64,000 nucleotides of DNA from Pseudoneurospora amorphoporcata (Eukaryota > Ascomycota > Sordariomycetes > Sordariales > Sordariaceae): contig MU859061.1 of the NCBI GenBank assembly GCA_033297205.1, positions 124,001 through 188,000 on the forward strand, in the 5' to 3' direction. Under the pieces are notes generated by a model, which searched no databases, was not told the origin of the DNA, and saw nothing but the letters and a program-made list of their open reading frames with translations. Each line of letters begins with the position of its first letter. Position 1 is the first letter of the stretch. This document shows positions 32,890-43,843 of the stretch, in pieces. A program made the position numbers and the translations under genes.

Positions 32890-34217
32890 CTAAGCTCCCG
32901 TTCCCGCCTCCGCCTTCATAGTGTTCATCCTACCTGCCATGCTAAGCCCCGTTCCCTTTCTCGTTTCCAGCGCCTTGGACCACCTCCTGGAGTCCTTATT
33001 GGGTTCCCCTTGCCCATCAAGCCCCAACACCTCCATAAGCTCAGGGATCTCGACATGATCTCTCGTCGTCTTCATGCGGTGACACCACGTCACTCTCTTC
33101 TCCTCGCCCTCGTCCTCTTCGTTTTTGCCGTCGATGCTGGCCTCTGACGGACGGTGTCCTTGGCCGCCAAAGATCTTTTTCTCCTTCTTTATTGTCCCCT
33201 TGCTGTTGCTACCTACACCCGTCTCCTTGTCGTCAGAGTCTGGTTCTAGCCGTGAGCCGGAACTGTCCCTCTTCCTTTCGGCGGCGGCAGCAGCAGCAGC
33301 AGCAGCAGCTTCATTGTTCTCTCTTGTTGCCCTTTCCAACGTTCTTTCCATGTCCTCCCATTGTACGGCGTGGACGGGACTTTGAATGTCCACCGGCTCG
33401 AACAAGAACTCGCCGCCAATCTGCTTGAAGTCTCCCGCTTTGTTGACCAGCCCCTTGGGGATCTGTTTGATGCCTTGCAGGATCGAATCCAACGAGGTTA
33501 TGACAATGTTCTTGCTCGTGTAAGCAGGCTTCTCGCCCAGCGCGAGGGTGCGCACCATGCCGAGCTCCTGGTACAGCTTGCGTGTGGGATCGGCGTAGAT
33601 GGGGAACGGGCAGTTGGTCGCTTGGGCGTACATGTCGATGAGCTGTGGGTCGCCGCAGCCGACGACAGCGATGAAGGTCGAGAGTGGAAGCCGGAGGAGG
33701 GCATCGGGAGTTATGGAGGCAGAGAGGGTGCGGAGATATTCTTGGCATTGCTGGTTCGCAAGAGCAACAAGTTAGCTGATATTTGTCATGGAGGGGCCCA
33801 GGTCTATGAACTTACACCGCAGAAGAAGTGGCGGACAAAGATGATGAGGACTCGGCGGGCAACGTGCTTGCCAGTGTAGAGACTCCGGAAAGTATGCGAC
33901 TTGCCATGGCGATCGAGGACATGGTAGTTTTCGATCTTTTTTATGGTCGCCAGGCTTGGTAGATCGTTGTTGCTATCAACAGAGCCTTGAAAGTCCAGCG
34001 CGGCGACGCCATTGTCACCTGTTGACAAGCGAGGGCCGTCTTGATGCGAAGTCGAGACCGATTTGCGCGATGGCACAAAGCTTGGTGGTCGTGATGATGA
34101 TGGCGGTAAGGGTTCTACTGGTGCGCTAGGATTCAGCTTCTCAGCAGTCGTTGGGCGCGATGAGTTCGAGGCAGCGAACATGGGATTCGCAGGCGGTTGA
34201 TCTGCTGCAGCTGCCAT
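32890..34217 (-). CDS. Thioredoxin-fold AhpC/TSA-type protein (PRXL2-like)
   Basis: Exon 1 is 34217-33816 and exon 2 is 33750-32890, phase 0, 65-nt intron (GTAAGT donor, GCTAAC, CAG acceptor); 420 aa. A disordered N-terminus (1-85) leads into a thioredoxin-like domain whose redox motif C133-G-Q-C136 is assembled across the exon junction. It follows the strand RVLIIFVRHFFC, as in the AhpC/TSA (PRXL2/FAM213) antioxidant group. A second conserved stretch is CPFPIYADPTRKLYQELG. The C-terminal half carries a poly-Ala run from a trinucleotide repeat and a Lys/Glu/Ser-rich disordered tail. Likely a cytosolic thiol oxidoreductase; the substrate is unknown. The frame stays open upstream only to a TTG at 34415, so the ATG at 34217 with a purine at -3 was chosen. 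Confidence 0.87.
33281..33309. repeat. GCG/GCA trinucleotide repeat coding poly-Ala
   Basis: A near-pure run of ten GCN/GCA-type triplets on the plus strand that encodes a ten-alanine tract on the minus strand in the PRXL2-type gene. Confidence 0.85.
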
Positions 34218-34758
34218 GGCTGGTGTGGGTGATGGTGATGATGTTTGACGACGATGCTGATGTCGTGTTGGTGGTGTCAAAGGGGACACTCCGAGTCGTG
34301 ATGCGCTTCCAATATTTCGTTTGCTGGCAGTGGAGAGAGAATAAGGTAGTTGTAGAGGTAGTAGAGAAAGTCGTTCGTCTCGAGGGTTGAAGTTGGTTGG
34401 GGTTGAAGTTTCCAAAAAGTTTAATCTCGACCAATGTCGATCAAGTTACCACTTTCCAACGGGACGGGAGTATGTGCCTCTAGGGGACCTGCTTGGGACG
34501 GCCGCTGCGGGAGGCAAAGAAAGAAGGGAACTGTGACGCTCGCGCACGTTTTCCTTGAACCAAGGAAACTAAAATGAAACAAGGAGCTCAACAACGAATG
34601 GGCTAAGCCACGGGATGGAGAAAACAAGGCCATTAAATATGGGCTATGAATGGCAACAAACAAAGCAGTCCCAAGACCTCCAAGACGTACGAGTGGGTAG
34701 AACAGTCACTGGCGATGTTTTAGCGACGCCATCAACAAGCCCACTGCCCTGTCCATTA
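34218..34758. other. Promoter region of the PRXL2-type gene
   Basis: 541 bp between the start codon of the PRXL2-type gene and the left end of the Fot1-like transposon. No gene seen. Confidence 0.55.
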
Positions 34759-34803
34759 GATGTAGCGACCCCACAATGCATCCCCCCCTACAACGCATCA
34801 CAT
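34759..34803 (+). repeat. Left terminal inverted repeat of the Fot1-like element
   Basis: About 45 bp, starting GATGTAGCGACCCC and containing a C7 tract. Pairs with 36609-36653. Confidence 0.9.
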
Positions 34804-34884
34804 GTAACAACATGGCCATAGATCCAACAACATCGAAAACTAGCCACTTTTGCTGGGTTTTCCACCTTTTCAAATGTAGATATC

Positions 34885-36510
34885 TTAATCTTGATGCTCT
34901 TCGATTACATGCAGTGAATGTGCAAGTGCTTGCTGTACTTCTGGTACAACAGTTATCCCATCTGGTATCTGGGTAACCCTCTGGCGCTTGGAAGGTTTCT
35001 GGGATATTTTCTGGGCCTCAATGATCTCCTCTATACGTGCAAATTTATCATTACCCCCTTCTTTAACCTTCCTTTTAGTTCTGAGCTTCTGGGAGGCCAG
35101 CTCTGTCTCCAGATACTGCACCTTGTGATGAAGAGCAGCGATTTCAATAGCGTTATCATCGATCGTCTTTGCTGTCTTGGTAATAACAGTTCTAACATCG
35201 CGATCAAGAACAGATATCTTGTTGTGGATGGCATTGAGCACATCTCTGGACTTCCTGGGGGTTTTGAAGACAACGTTCTGGTTAGAAAGGTCTGATATGG
35301 GTGGTGTTCTGGCTCTGGGAGGCTCGTCGGGGACGGCGGGCCTGGCATCGTCGTCAAGGATAGCCTTGGGGTCGTTGATGATGATAGATCTGTTCACTGG
35401 CCATATTCCTGTCTTTCTGAACCCTGATCTGAGGTTTCTGGAGCTTACTCCCTGTCGTGACGCTTCCTGATAACACTTAAGAAACCGTTGTTTATTTACT
35501 GGTGCAGATGCTAGAAAGGAGGCAAAATCTTTCGTTGCATCTCTGAAATACGACTTAACAGCTGAAAAGACAGAGCGATCGAGAGGCTGAGTCTTATGCG
35601 AAGTATGGGGAGGTATAAAAACGAGCTGGACTCTGTAACGGAAGGCTTCCATAAGGAAATCGTCGGTCAGGTGGCTGGAGTGCTCATCGAGGATCAGAAG
35701 GCGCCAAGCATCGCCATTAGGCTTCGTTTCTGGTAGATAAACCTCCCTCAGCCATCGTAAGGCTACCTGGGTATTAATCCAACCGGTAAGGGAGCTGTCG
35801 TACTTCCAAGTCTTAAGTTCGTCGTCCATTTCGTCTGGAAACCATTGGCCCTGCAGGCTGGCACCTATAAAGATGACAACAGGTGTAAGACGACGACCTT
35901 CTGCAGTACCGCACTCGATTATAGATACCCAGGTAGTTGCATCAGTCGTTGTTAGGTATGCCTTTTTAGTCAGGGCGGTCCCAAGCACCTTTCCTCCCTT
36001 ACTTTCCAACTCTTGAAGTCCATGTTCGTCCATATTGGCAATGTTGGCTGGGATAATATCCTTTTCACGAATCTGGGCTTCCAGAAGGTCGAAGAACTTC
36101 GTGAAGGCCTCCTTGGTAGATCCTCTGACTCTGGCGGACTCGAGGGGGTTCGAAAGTTTGGTCCTGATGGCGGGGTTTCTCTTTAGAAATCGGTCTATCC
36201 ATCGTGCTCCCAGAGGATCAGTATCATGGCCTTGTTTGAGGATGGATGAGGCAAACCCTGATACTTGACGACGGTTGGGAGCACGGCCAGCCTTCTCCTC
36301 ATTCAATATCCAGTCGCATAGGAAGCTTTCTTGGGTTGGCGATAACCTCTGGGTAGATATTTTCGAGTTGCGCTTGGATGTGGTGCCTCGCAGGCGGCGG
36401 GACAGGGTGGACTGGGCGACCCCGTATTGCTTCGCTGCAGTTCGTTGGGATAGGCCGTTGTGAATGGCTTCAAGTGCTTGATCGATTAAGCGATCCTTTT
36501 CCGAGCTCAT
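34885..36510 (-). CDS. Fot1/pogo-family transposase (DDE endonuclease), 541 aa
   Basis: A continuous 541-aa frame with an ATG start and no stop or frameshift. Residues about 1-50 form a psq/CENP-B-type helix-turn-helix (IDQALEAIHNGLSQRTAAKQ, STLSRRLRG). Residues about 60-125 form the second, Tc5-type DNA-binding domain. The DDE catalytic core follows, with Asp in NMDEHGLQE, Asp in LILDEHSSHL and the third acidic residue in TQPLDRSVFSAVKSYF, the pogo-type DDD arrangement. The C-terminal part contains a coiled-coil-like stretch (LHHKVQYLETELASQKL) and a basic tail. Length matches Fot1-type transposases almost exactly. The product should bind the terminal repeats and excise the element by cut and paste. 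The intact frame suggests recent activity or escape from RIP. Confidence 0.95.
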   Translation of the reverse strand: MSSEKDRLIDQALEAIHNGLSQRTAAKQYGVAQSTLSRRLRGTTSKRNSKISTQRLSPTQESFLCDWILNEEKAGRAPNRRQVSGFASSILKQGHDTDPLGARWIDRFLKRNPAIRTKLSNPLESARVRGSTKEAFTKFFDLLEAQIREKDIIPANIANMDEHGLQELESKGGKVLGTALTKKAYLTTTDATTWVSIIECGTAEGRRLTPVVIFIGASLQGQWFPDEMDDELKTWKYDSSLTGWINTQVALRWLREVYLPETKPNGDAWRLLILDEHSSHLTDDFLMEAFRYRVQLVFIPPHTSHKTQPLDRSVFSAVKSYFRDATKDFASFLASAPVNKQRFLKCYQEASRQGVSSRNLRSGFRKTGIWPVNRSIIINDPKAILDDDARPAVPDEPPRARTPPISDLSNQNVVFKTPRKSRDVLNAIHNKISVLDRDVRTVITKTAKTIDDNAIEIAALHHKVQYLETELASQKLRTKRKVKEGGNDKFARIEEIIEAQKISQKPSKRQRVTQIPDGITVVPEVQQALAHSLHVIEEHQD

Positions 36511-36608
36511 CGTGATAGTTTTGAGTGCGATCGGGCTTGATTTGATACAATGGTGGTTGATCTAAGAAGGAGGGTGTTGTTGTTGATGGGGGGGAAACGC
36601 GATGTGGA

Positions 36609-36653
36609 ACGCGATGCGTTGTGGGGGGGGATGCACTGTGGGGTCGCTACGTC
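36609..36653 (-). repeat. Right terminal inverted repeat of the Fot1-like element
   Basis: Reads GACGTAGCGACCCC inward on the minus strand and contains a C8 tract. Forty of 45 positions match the left repeat. Confidence 0.9.
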
Positions 36654-36713
36654 TAGTAGGTAGTATCGGCGGAAACACTGCCGATTTTGCATCCTGGAGA
36701 TGCACAGGGACCG

Positions 36714-36736
36714 CCCCCCCCCCCCCCCCAAAAAAA
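36714..36736. repeat. C16 followed by A7
   Basis: Sixteen C then seven A, 60 bp outside the right end of the transposon. Long C runs are rare in this window. Confidence 0.85.
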
Positions 36737-38697
36737 GCCCGCGAAATTGGTGTTGATCAGTTCCAGCCCACATCAGCGGCTCCACACGTGTCGCTTAATA
36801 CTAATACGGGGTCTTGGGGGACCATGTTCAGGGCTCCAGGGCGTTCCACTGGAGAGCTGAGCCCCAGACGGATGCCTCTATTCGCAGCTTGTTGGTGAGC
36901 GCCGTGTGCTCCGGTCTTGGAGAAAGGAAATGACAAGTCGACATCCTTCCACGTCTCCTCCTTGGTTGGATCAATTGATCGAAGAGCAGAGGCAGACACA
37001 AGGAGGAGGCGCAGTCGCCAAAAGGGAAAGAAATGTGCCCGAAGATCGAGTTGAAGAGCAAGTCCATTCCCACCGAGTCACCCCAGCGGGGTTCGGGGAT
37101 CTGTCAATCAACCGGAGCCTACCGTAGCTGTCCCCGCCCGGGCCTCGCTGGGTCGTCCTACCTACCTGGCTGGCCATTCTATCAGCGTCTCGGAGCCGCC
37201 AAGCCATCGTCACCTCATAATCGTTTGTGTTTCACCGAGGTGTCGAATCGACCATCGACGACGAGAATCGATATCCACCGTAATGCTACGAACTAACCGC
37301 GCGTCTCATCCGAGAGAGGAAAGGCTGCTGACGGTAAAGTCATGGTCAGCGCACGCCTATTTCCGAGATATGCTTCACCTCATGTCAATAGCGGACCTCG
37401 GGCACTCCGCGGTCCGTTACCATGGCAACAGAAGCAGGCACTAGGAAAAGGGGTGAAGCAAACACGCCAAACAGTGGACAATCAATACGAGCACCCGTGA
37501 GTTGAGTGATACTGAAGACGAGAATGCAGAATCCGGTTACATGAGGATTCAACACAATGTCCGTTCCCTTATAGTCCCGCCTCAAAAATGTTGATGTTTT
37601 GAAGCAAGCCGAATGATAGGAAAGTGCGATTTATCTTTCGAGGAAAACGCCAGGCGATTTATGTTTCCCTGCCCGGTTGAATGATGACTCCGAGGTATTG
37701 GGTTCCTTCAGTTGGCAACTCGATATTCCCTTCGAATCTAACAGACTTTCATTTCTGACAGGAACTCTGCAGGCAAGATGAACACATGATCTGAAACCGC
37801 AAACCATGTCGCTTGATCTCGGGCACAAGTTCGGCGAACGACATCTACGGAGACGAATGGCGAACTAAGGCCATGAAAAAAGATTGTGTGAGACTGAGAG
37901 GGAAGGTGCCATCCAGAATGTCTCGAGGAAGGTCACGGTTGGTGGGGAGTTTGATGAACAACGAGCCGTTCCTTCCTCGACTGAGAAGAACCACGAATCT
38001 GCCGCTCCAGATACCTTCAGGTTAAGGTCAACTTCTGCCTATCGGTATCGATAAAGCGGTGGCTCCTTCCTTCCCCCATTAGACATCAACCCTTCACTTT
38101 CCTGAACATTACGAGACCGTGACAGTCGTTGAAGTTTTATCCGGAAACTTAAACCTCAACAAAATAATGCACGCGTCACCGAAACGCCGCTAACCTGGCC
38201 AGGAACCTGTTCCTTCCGTGTCATGAGTCCTTGGAGGGACCCGAGATTATCAATCAGTCACACTTGCTCAGGGAAGTCCTTCCGGCCGCTTTCAGTAGCA
38301 CGAAATCAAGAGTGGTGACAAATGACGAAAGCGCCGTTGGACAGATCGTGACTACCTAAGATGGACAAGACTTGCGGGTGTATGTGTCACTCAGTCATCC
38401 CTCATCACGCAACTCGTTCTGTTTAAGGCAGCAGGACGGGATGGAAAAGGCAGCTACTCGCCTTCAACATGAAGTGAACGGCCTCGCGGCCGTACTCGCA
38501 GCGGGACCGAGGTTCTGCCTGCCTCAACAGAGTCACCCCCTCCTGCCGTGAGAGGATCACGCGTCTCGTTCAAAACTACACCATTGTGACTCCTTGCGAG
38601 TAACCATCGCTCTTTCTCTGGGTAGTTCGTTGCGATGCCCTTGGAAGGTCATTACGTGGGGGGGAAATGTGGTTGCTGGCTCCGCAGTTTCTTGACA

Positions 38698-38706
38698 TTA
38701 TAATAA
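38698..38706 (+). promoter_or_regulatory. TATA box of the aspartic protease gene
   Basis: TTATAATAA about 220 bp upstream of the chosen ATG, followed by a CT-rich leader. Confidence 0.4.
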
Positions 38707-38917
38707 CCCCCATCGACTCTCCTTGGAACTTGGATCGTTTTCCACCACAATCCTACTACACCTTTGTCCATCAACATACGGATCCCCTACCATCTTATCA
38801 CACACGCTTCTCACTGTTCGTTCGAGAGCTACATCTCATCCCCCAAACCTTCAATACCTTTATTACCTTACCCCCCTCGGTATGTGCCTTTTTTTCAGAA
38901 ACGCATCATCGGTCGCC

Positions 38918-40480
38918 ATGGATTCTATGTACCAAGTCCAGTCCCAGCTCCGTCAGGACCGTGGCCTCCACAAGGTTCAGGCTGTTCGCAAGTCCGGCCG
39001 TAAACTCGATGGCACCAAGGCATATGTCAGTGCAATGGCTCGCTACGGCTTCAATCCCACCGAGGAGTCCAGGTTCTTCCACTTGAAGAAGACCGATCTC
39101 ACCAAGGAGTTCCAACGCCGCGGCTACACTCGCCACTGGGAGCAGCTTGTCAGGGCACCTCAGGAACGTCCGGACGACCCTCAAAAGGACAACGAGCCCG
39201 TTCCTGCCGAGGATCAGCAATACGACACCCAGTATCTTTGCGAGATTGGCATTGGCACCCCGCAACAGAAGGTCAAGCTTGACTTTGACACGGGATCTGC
39301 TGACCTTTGGGTGAGTACTTGTCCTTTTTCCTTTCCCTTCTGCCACAATACTGACTGGTTTCTTCCCAGGTCCGGTCCAAAGATTCATCCCTTCTTCACA
39401 AGGCCGACAAGAAGTTCGACCCGAAAAAGTCCGAAACATTCCAGGAGAGCAAGACCGATCAGACCTGGAAGATCCAGTATGGTGATGGAAGCACCGCCTC
39501 GGGCACCGTCGGCACGGACAGGATTACCGTCGGTGGGCTTCAGATCAAGAACCAAGCCATCGAACTTGCCACCAAGGTGTCCAGTGCCTTCTCTTCCGGC
39601 GAAGCTGACGGTCTTCTTGGACTTGCTTTCTCCACGATCAACACTATCGAGAGCAATGGCAAGCCAGATCCCCAGCCCACACCTGTCGAGAACATGATCA
39701 GCCAGGATGATATTCCCAAGGATGCCGAGCTATTCACATCCGCATTCTACAGTGCTCGTGATGATAAGTCTGCGGAGAAATCCTTCTACACCTTCGGCTG
39801 GGTCGATGAGGACCTCGTCAAATCTTCCGGACAGGAAATCGCCTGGACGCCCATCGACAACTCGGAGGGTTTCTGGAAGTTTCCCAGTGAGAGCGCTGCA
39901 GTCAACGGCGAGAATGTTCCTGTGGACGGGAACACCGCAATTGCTGATACTGGCACCACACTGGCGCTTGTCTCCGACACTGTTTGCAAAGCACTCTACG
40001 CAAAGATCCCAGGCTCGAAGTACAGCTACCGATACCAAGGTTACCTCATCCCGAGCACGATCACCGCTGATCAGCTTCCTCAGCTGAGCGTCGCGGTTGG
40101 TGGGAAACAGTTTATCATTCAGAAGGAGGATCTGTTGCTGGCACCGGCCGACGATGATCATTGGTACGGCGGTGTGCAGTCGAGGGGTACTATGCCTTTC
40201 GATATCTTGGGTGACACATTCCTCAAGTCCATCTACGCTGTAAGTGCACCCGTCTTTTATTCAGGGAACCTGTTGCTAACGCGATGAGCAGATCTGGGAC
40301 CAGGGCAACAACCGCTTTGGAGCTGTGCCCAAGATTGAGGTGAACCAGAACACCGTGTTCCCTGCTGGCGACGGCTCACCTGAGGCCGGCTCGCCTGATC
40401 CTGATGCCGGAAACAAGGTTGGCGAGATCTCCCCCGTGGAGCAAGTCAGAGATGCAGTGAAGAATGTGCAGATTCTGTAA
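38918..40480 (+). CDS. Pepsin-type (A1) aspartic protease without visible signal peptide
   Basis: Exons 38918-39310, 39370-40239 and 40292-40480, all phase 0, introns of 59 and 52 nt; 483 aa. A propeptide-like segment (1-100) contains basic VQAVRKSGRK and AYVSAMARYGF, the usual prosegment signature of aspergillopepsins. Catalytic motifs are DTGS with Asp124 (split from the following strand by intron 1) and DTGT with Asp324. The flap is YGDGS with Tyr168. The third exon adds the last core strands and a non-family tail of about 45 residues rich in Pro, Gly and acidic residues. Secreted relatives have a hydrophobic signal peptide directly before the prosegment. None is visible here at the ATG at 38918 (strong context) or at the in-frame ATG at 38882. 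Intracellular retention or a missed upstream exon are both possible. Confidence 0.88.
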
Positions 40481-41699
40481 GCTGTGAGAGGCCACATTGT
40501 TTGTGGTCTGCAGGAAGCTCGTTAGGAAGAAGAATCCAGTTCTATCGATGTTTCTACTGTATCGCATATGGAATTGGTGGCTTGACGGTAGACGAAGTCT
40601 GTCCACTTTGTAACTTAAGTGCACGCCGAGAACATCAAGTTTGACCTGACTGGTCAGTAGGTAGTTCCTTATCTAAATCTCCACTCTTTTGCTTCGGTTT
40701 GACCATAGCACTGAAAGAGCAGGTGGCCCTTGGCTGTGTTTATTTTCTGCAAGAGGGTATACTAGATGCCAGGAACTGATTCAAATCCGCCACCGATATG
40801 ATGGACGTACATGATGGAGAGGTGGTGAGACAAGCCTCTCACTGATTAATTACCGTATGCACCATTCCCATTGCTTGATCAGCCAATTGTTGATCGGAAA
40901 CCGATGTTTGACTATCCGTATTCATCAGGTTCACGACATCTACTTGAGTTGGAGCTACTCGAAAGCGATGCCGGTACTCATGATTTACAGGGCCTCTTCG
41001 GGCGTGATATTTGAGATGTTCGGCAGTGTGTAATGAAAGGTCCATCGAATGTGACAACCGCGTGGCTTATCCAAGATGGCCTTCGACGTGAAAATTCTCA
41101 AATAAGAAAGAGAGATAGACTCAAAGCAGGGTAAAATTGTTTGATCCTCGTTGAAGTCAGATACGATCGCCAGAATCACTACCAACGGTATCTACATGTA
41201 TGTATATGTGACTCCTATACATACCGAGACTGACGGGCAAAGAGACCTTCTTAAGTCCCTAGTTCCGCATCATAGACTAACTCCTTAAAATATCAAGGTT
41301 CGAGGGCTCAGACCGTGTCAGTTTCACACTAGATACTACGTGAGATTCTGCAAGTATCCTTCTCCCAAAATATTAGTTTTCCCGCCGCGAAGATGATTCG
41401 AGGTCCAATGGGCGGTTGCATCTGTAGGTAGGCAGTAGGCAGTCCTTTCGGGAATATCTCACCTTGACATCTTTTGTGGTTCAACTTACTGTCGGGACGA
41501 ACCGGAGTCAATTAAAAACATCCAAGGCAGTCCTCGGCAGGGACTGACGGTCATTTTACGATACACGGATACGGATGAGTACCTGGTAGTGAGGTGTATA
41601 AGGTAGGAGGATGAGGGTTTCCGAGCTCCCTGGAGTCGAGCTGCCATGATGTGATTTGAACTGAAGTATTTATCGGTCGTAGATTGTTTATCTAGGAGC

Positions 41700-41721
41700 A
41701 AAAAAAAAAAAAAAAAAAAAA
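41700..41721. repeat. A22 homopolymer
   Basis: Twenty-two A in a row, about 100 bp left of the long T tract at 41825; the two could pair as an inverted repeat. Confidence 0.9.
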
Positions 41722-41824
41722 GTCAACCAGCTTAACTAGCCTGTACATCCCAAGATCACCATCGCGAAGTTACGCCGTTCTCAAACGAGTGTATTATGAC
41801 CGCTTCCAGCTTCAAGTAATAAAG

Positions 41825-41851
41825 TTTTTTTTTTTTTTTTCTTTTTTTTTT
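41825..41851. repeat. T16-C-T10 tract
   Basis: Sixteen T, one C, ten T. Complementary partner of the A22 run at 41700-41721. Confidence 0.9.
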
Positions 41852-43843
41852 CGCTCGGGAGTTAGTAACCCAAGCTCTAGAGCAAAAGAAGGGACCAATA
41901 CTATATCCCATGACCGGATGGTGTGTCTGGAACCCTTGATCACATACGTAGCTCTGAGCTTCAACTTGACGTCGACGAGCCCTTAGTGTGGCCTTGGTGC
42001 TGGGAAGAACCTGGGACTTGTGAGCTCTTTTCTGTGAAAGCTCTGGTATGTAACTGGTGAAGGTTGGGAAGCTGGTACCTCGAGCATCATATGAATATGG
42101 TGAGTGGAATAAGTATCGTGATTTGGAGTTGTTAGGTCACGAAGGCCACTGCCCCGCTGCCCAAGCATTCATCTTCGCTGTACTGTTGTGCTACCCGAGG
42201 TTCGGTTGAGACGAAGCGACGCCCAAGTACATGAAGAGGCAACGATAACGGAATGAATGCAAAGATAAGGAAGGGAGAACAGGTAACCTGAAAGGAGAAG
42301 CACTCCGGAAAGAAAAGGCATGACAATATTCCATGACGAGGCACAGTCCCTCCACTTGGGAACTGATCCCGAGAGGCCATTGATTGGTCAGGTTTCTTGA
42401 AGAAGGATTGGTCAACAAGTGGACGAAAAGGATGCTTGTTGTTTCTGCAACGATTTGTCGTGCATCATCGTGCCTTTTTTGTTGGCGTGCGTCTGTCGTG
42501 CTTGGGCTCTGTCATATAGAATCGAATACATGGCGGTTAAGCAAATGAATGAGGTCGGAGGGATAATGTCCAGTCCAGCTGTTGCAAGGTGAATGGTTAC
42601 TCTTTAGCGAGAAATAAACGGGAGGCGACATCACGAGTTGTCACAATGTCTGGATAAAACCAAAAGGGCAACAAACAGTCTTCAGGCAGTGATGGCCAGT
42701 TGATGGATTGACACAACGGACGACGAAGAGGAGGAGAGCACGAGAGGTCAGTTGTGGAGTTGTAGGGTGACTGGTGCACAAGCCACGAAGTGGCTTTAGC
42801 TCCAAGGAAGCTGCTGGAGTTGGGGGGCAAGTGGATCAGCGCAGTCCGGCCGGCAAGGCAGCGAACTGGTCTCAGCTGGATCACTTTGACAATCACCCAA
42901 CCATTGACCGTCCTTCATTTCCACAGAAGCTTTGATTATATACTCAAAAGACAATTATCACAGCAAAACCTTCAACTCCTTAAGGTAGACATGGTTGCGA
43001 TTACCTCCTAACCTCGAGGTTGACGAGCCCAGAAAGCGGGCGGCAAGATCCACCACAGAGCGTCAGTGCAGGTCCCCAGGGTCCCCGCGCCTTCCATTCC
43101 AGGCCTTCCTCCAGGCGGCCAGGCCCCAACCTTCCACTTGGCTGCGATTCTGCCCAGGTTTCCCGCCCAGTATTGCTCCTACCGCCTGCCCGCCCGCTAC
43201 GTAGGAGGTTGCTCCTCGTAAATAGGTAACGACCGAGAGGGGGCACTTCACAGGTTCACACCTGCTTGGGCCTGCTGCGTAATTCCGACTCTTTCAACTT
43301 GAATCGTCCATCCTTTTGGTTATTCTCAGTACTCGACATCTTCGTTGTCATCAGCATCGCCTGTCCCTGCTTGTCCCGCCCGCATCTTCTGTAACCTCTT
43401 TTTCTTTCCCCTGCCCAGCCAACATTCCAGGCCGGCTTTGTTTCTGAACCCCCGACCTTTTTTTTCTTTTAATAGTCTTACCCCAAACCGAACAAATCCA
43501 TCCCGCCGAGGGATTCAAGGTTGCTCCCTCCCTGCGAGCTTCGAACTCGACTTTGGACGACGGCCGTCACAAACCTTCACACATCTTTCTGCACCGCAGG
43601 GCGGTTACCGGACACAGATCCTAAACCGTTCTTTAACGTCCTTCTCCCGAAGAGAGGACCAACCACACCACAACGCTAGAAATAATCCATCCCACTGGGC
43701 CTCCCTGTCCTGACGTCGACTGGTCCACCAACGCTTGAGCTTGCCGATCACCGACAACATTACCTGTACCACCGTCGAAGCTCCCCCAACGCGATCATCC
43801 ATATCCTTTCTACCCCCACCTCGGTCACCTCCAAACAGAAACA

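Larger units (their letters stand above)
34759..36653 (-). mobile_element. Fot1/pogo-type DNA transposon, apparently complete
   Basis: A 1,895-bp element with terminal inverted repeats beginning GAYGTAGCGACCCC, flanked on both sides by TA (34757-34758 and 36654-36655), the target duplication expected for Tc1/mariner-pogo elements. It holds one long transposase frame on the minus strand. Size, single frame, CENP-B-like product and TA target all match the Fot1 group of fungal elements, which are about 1.9 kb with a transposase of about 540 aa. The left and right terminal repeats differ at five of 45 positions, all transitions, with T or A on the left and C or G on the right. Confidence 0.95.
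36654..38917. other. 2.3-kb gene-free interval
   Basis: Follows the right end of the transposon. It contains a C16-A7 run (36714-36736), TAGGTAGGTA-type repeats and, at the right end, the protease promoter. No coding-like frame longer than about 90 codons looks real. Confidence 0.55.
40481..43843. other. 3.4-kb gene-free interval
   Basis: No credible gene on either strand. It holds an A22 run (41700-41721), a T16-C-T10 run (41825-41851), and, from about 43.3 kb, a pyrimidine-rich promoter and leader of the Btz gene. Frames here are short, start mostly at non-ATG codons and lack domains. Confidence 0.55.

Noticed and set aside
34218..34415. N-terminal extension of the PRXL2-type protein
   Set aside because: Begins with TTG and is low-complexity; more likely 5' leader.
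38723..38917. Longer N-terminus of the aspartic protease
   Set aside because: The longest frame begins with TTG in the CT-rich leader. An in-frame ATG at 38882 exists but has weak context and adds no signal peptide.
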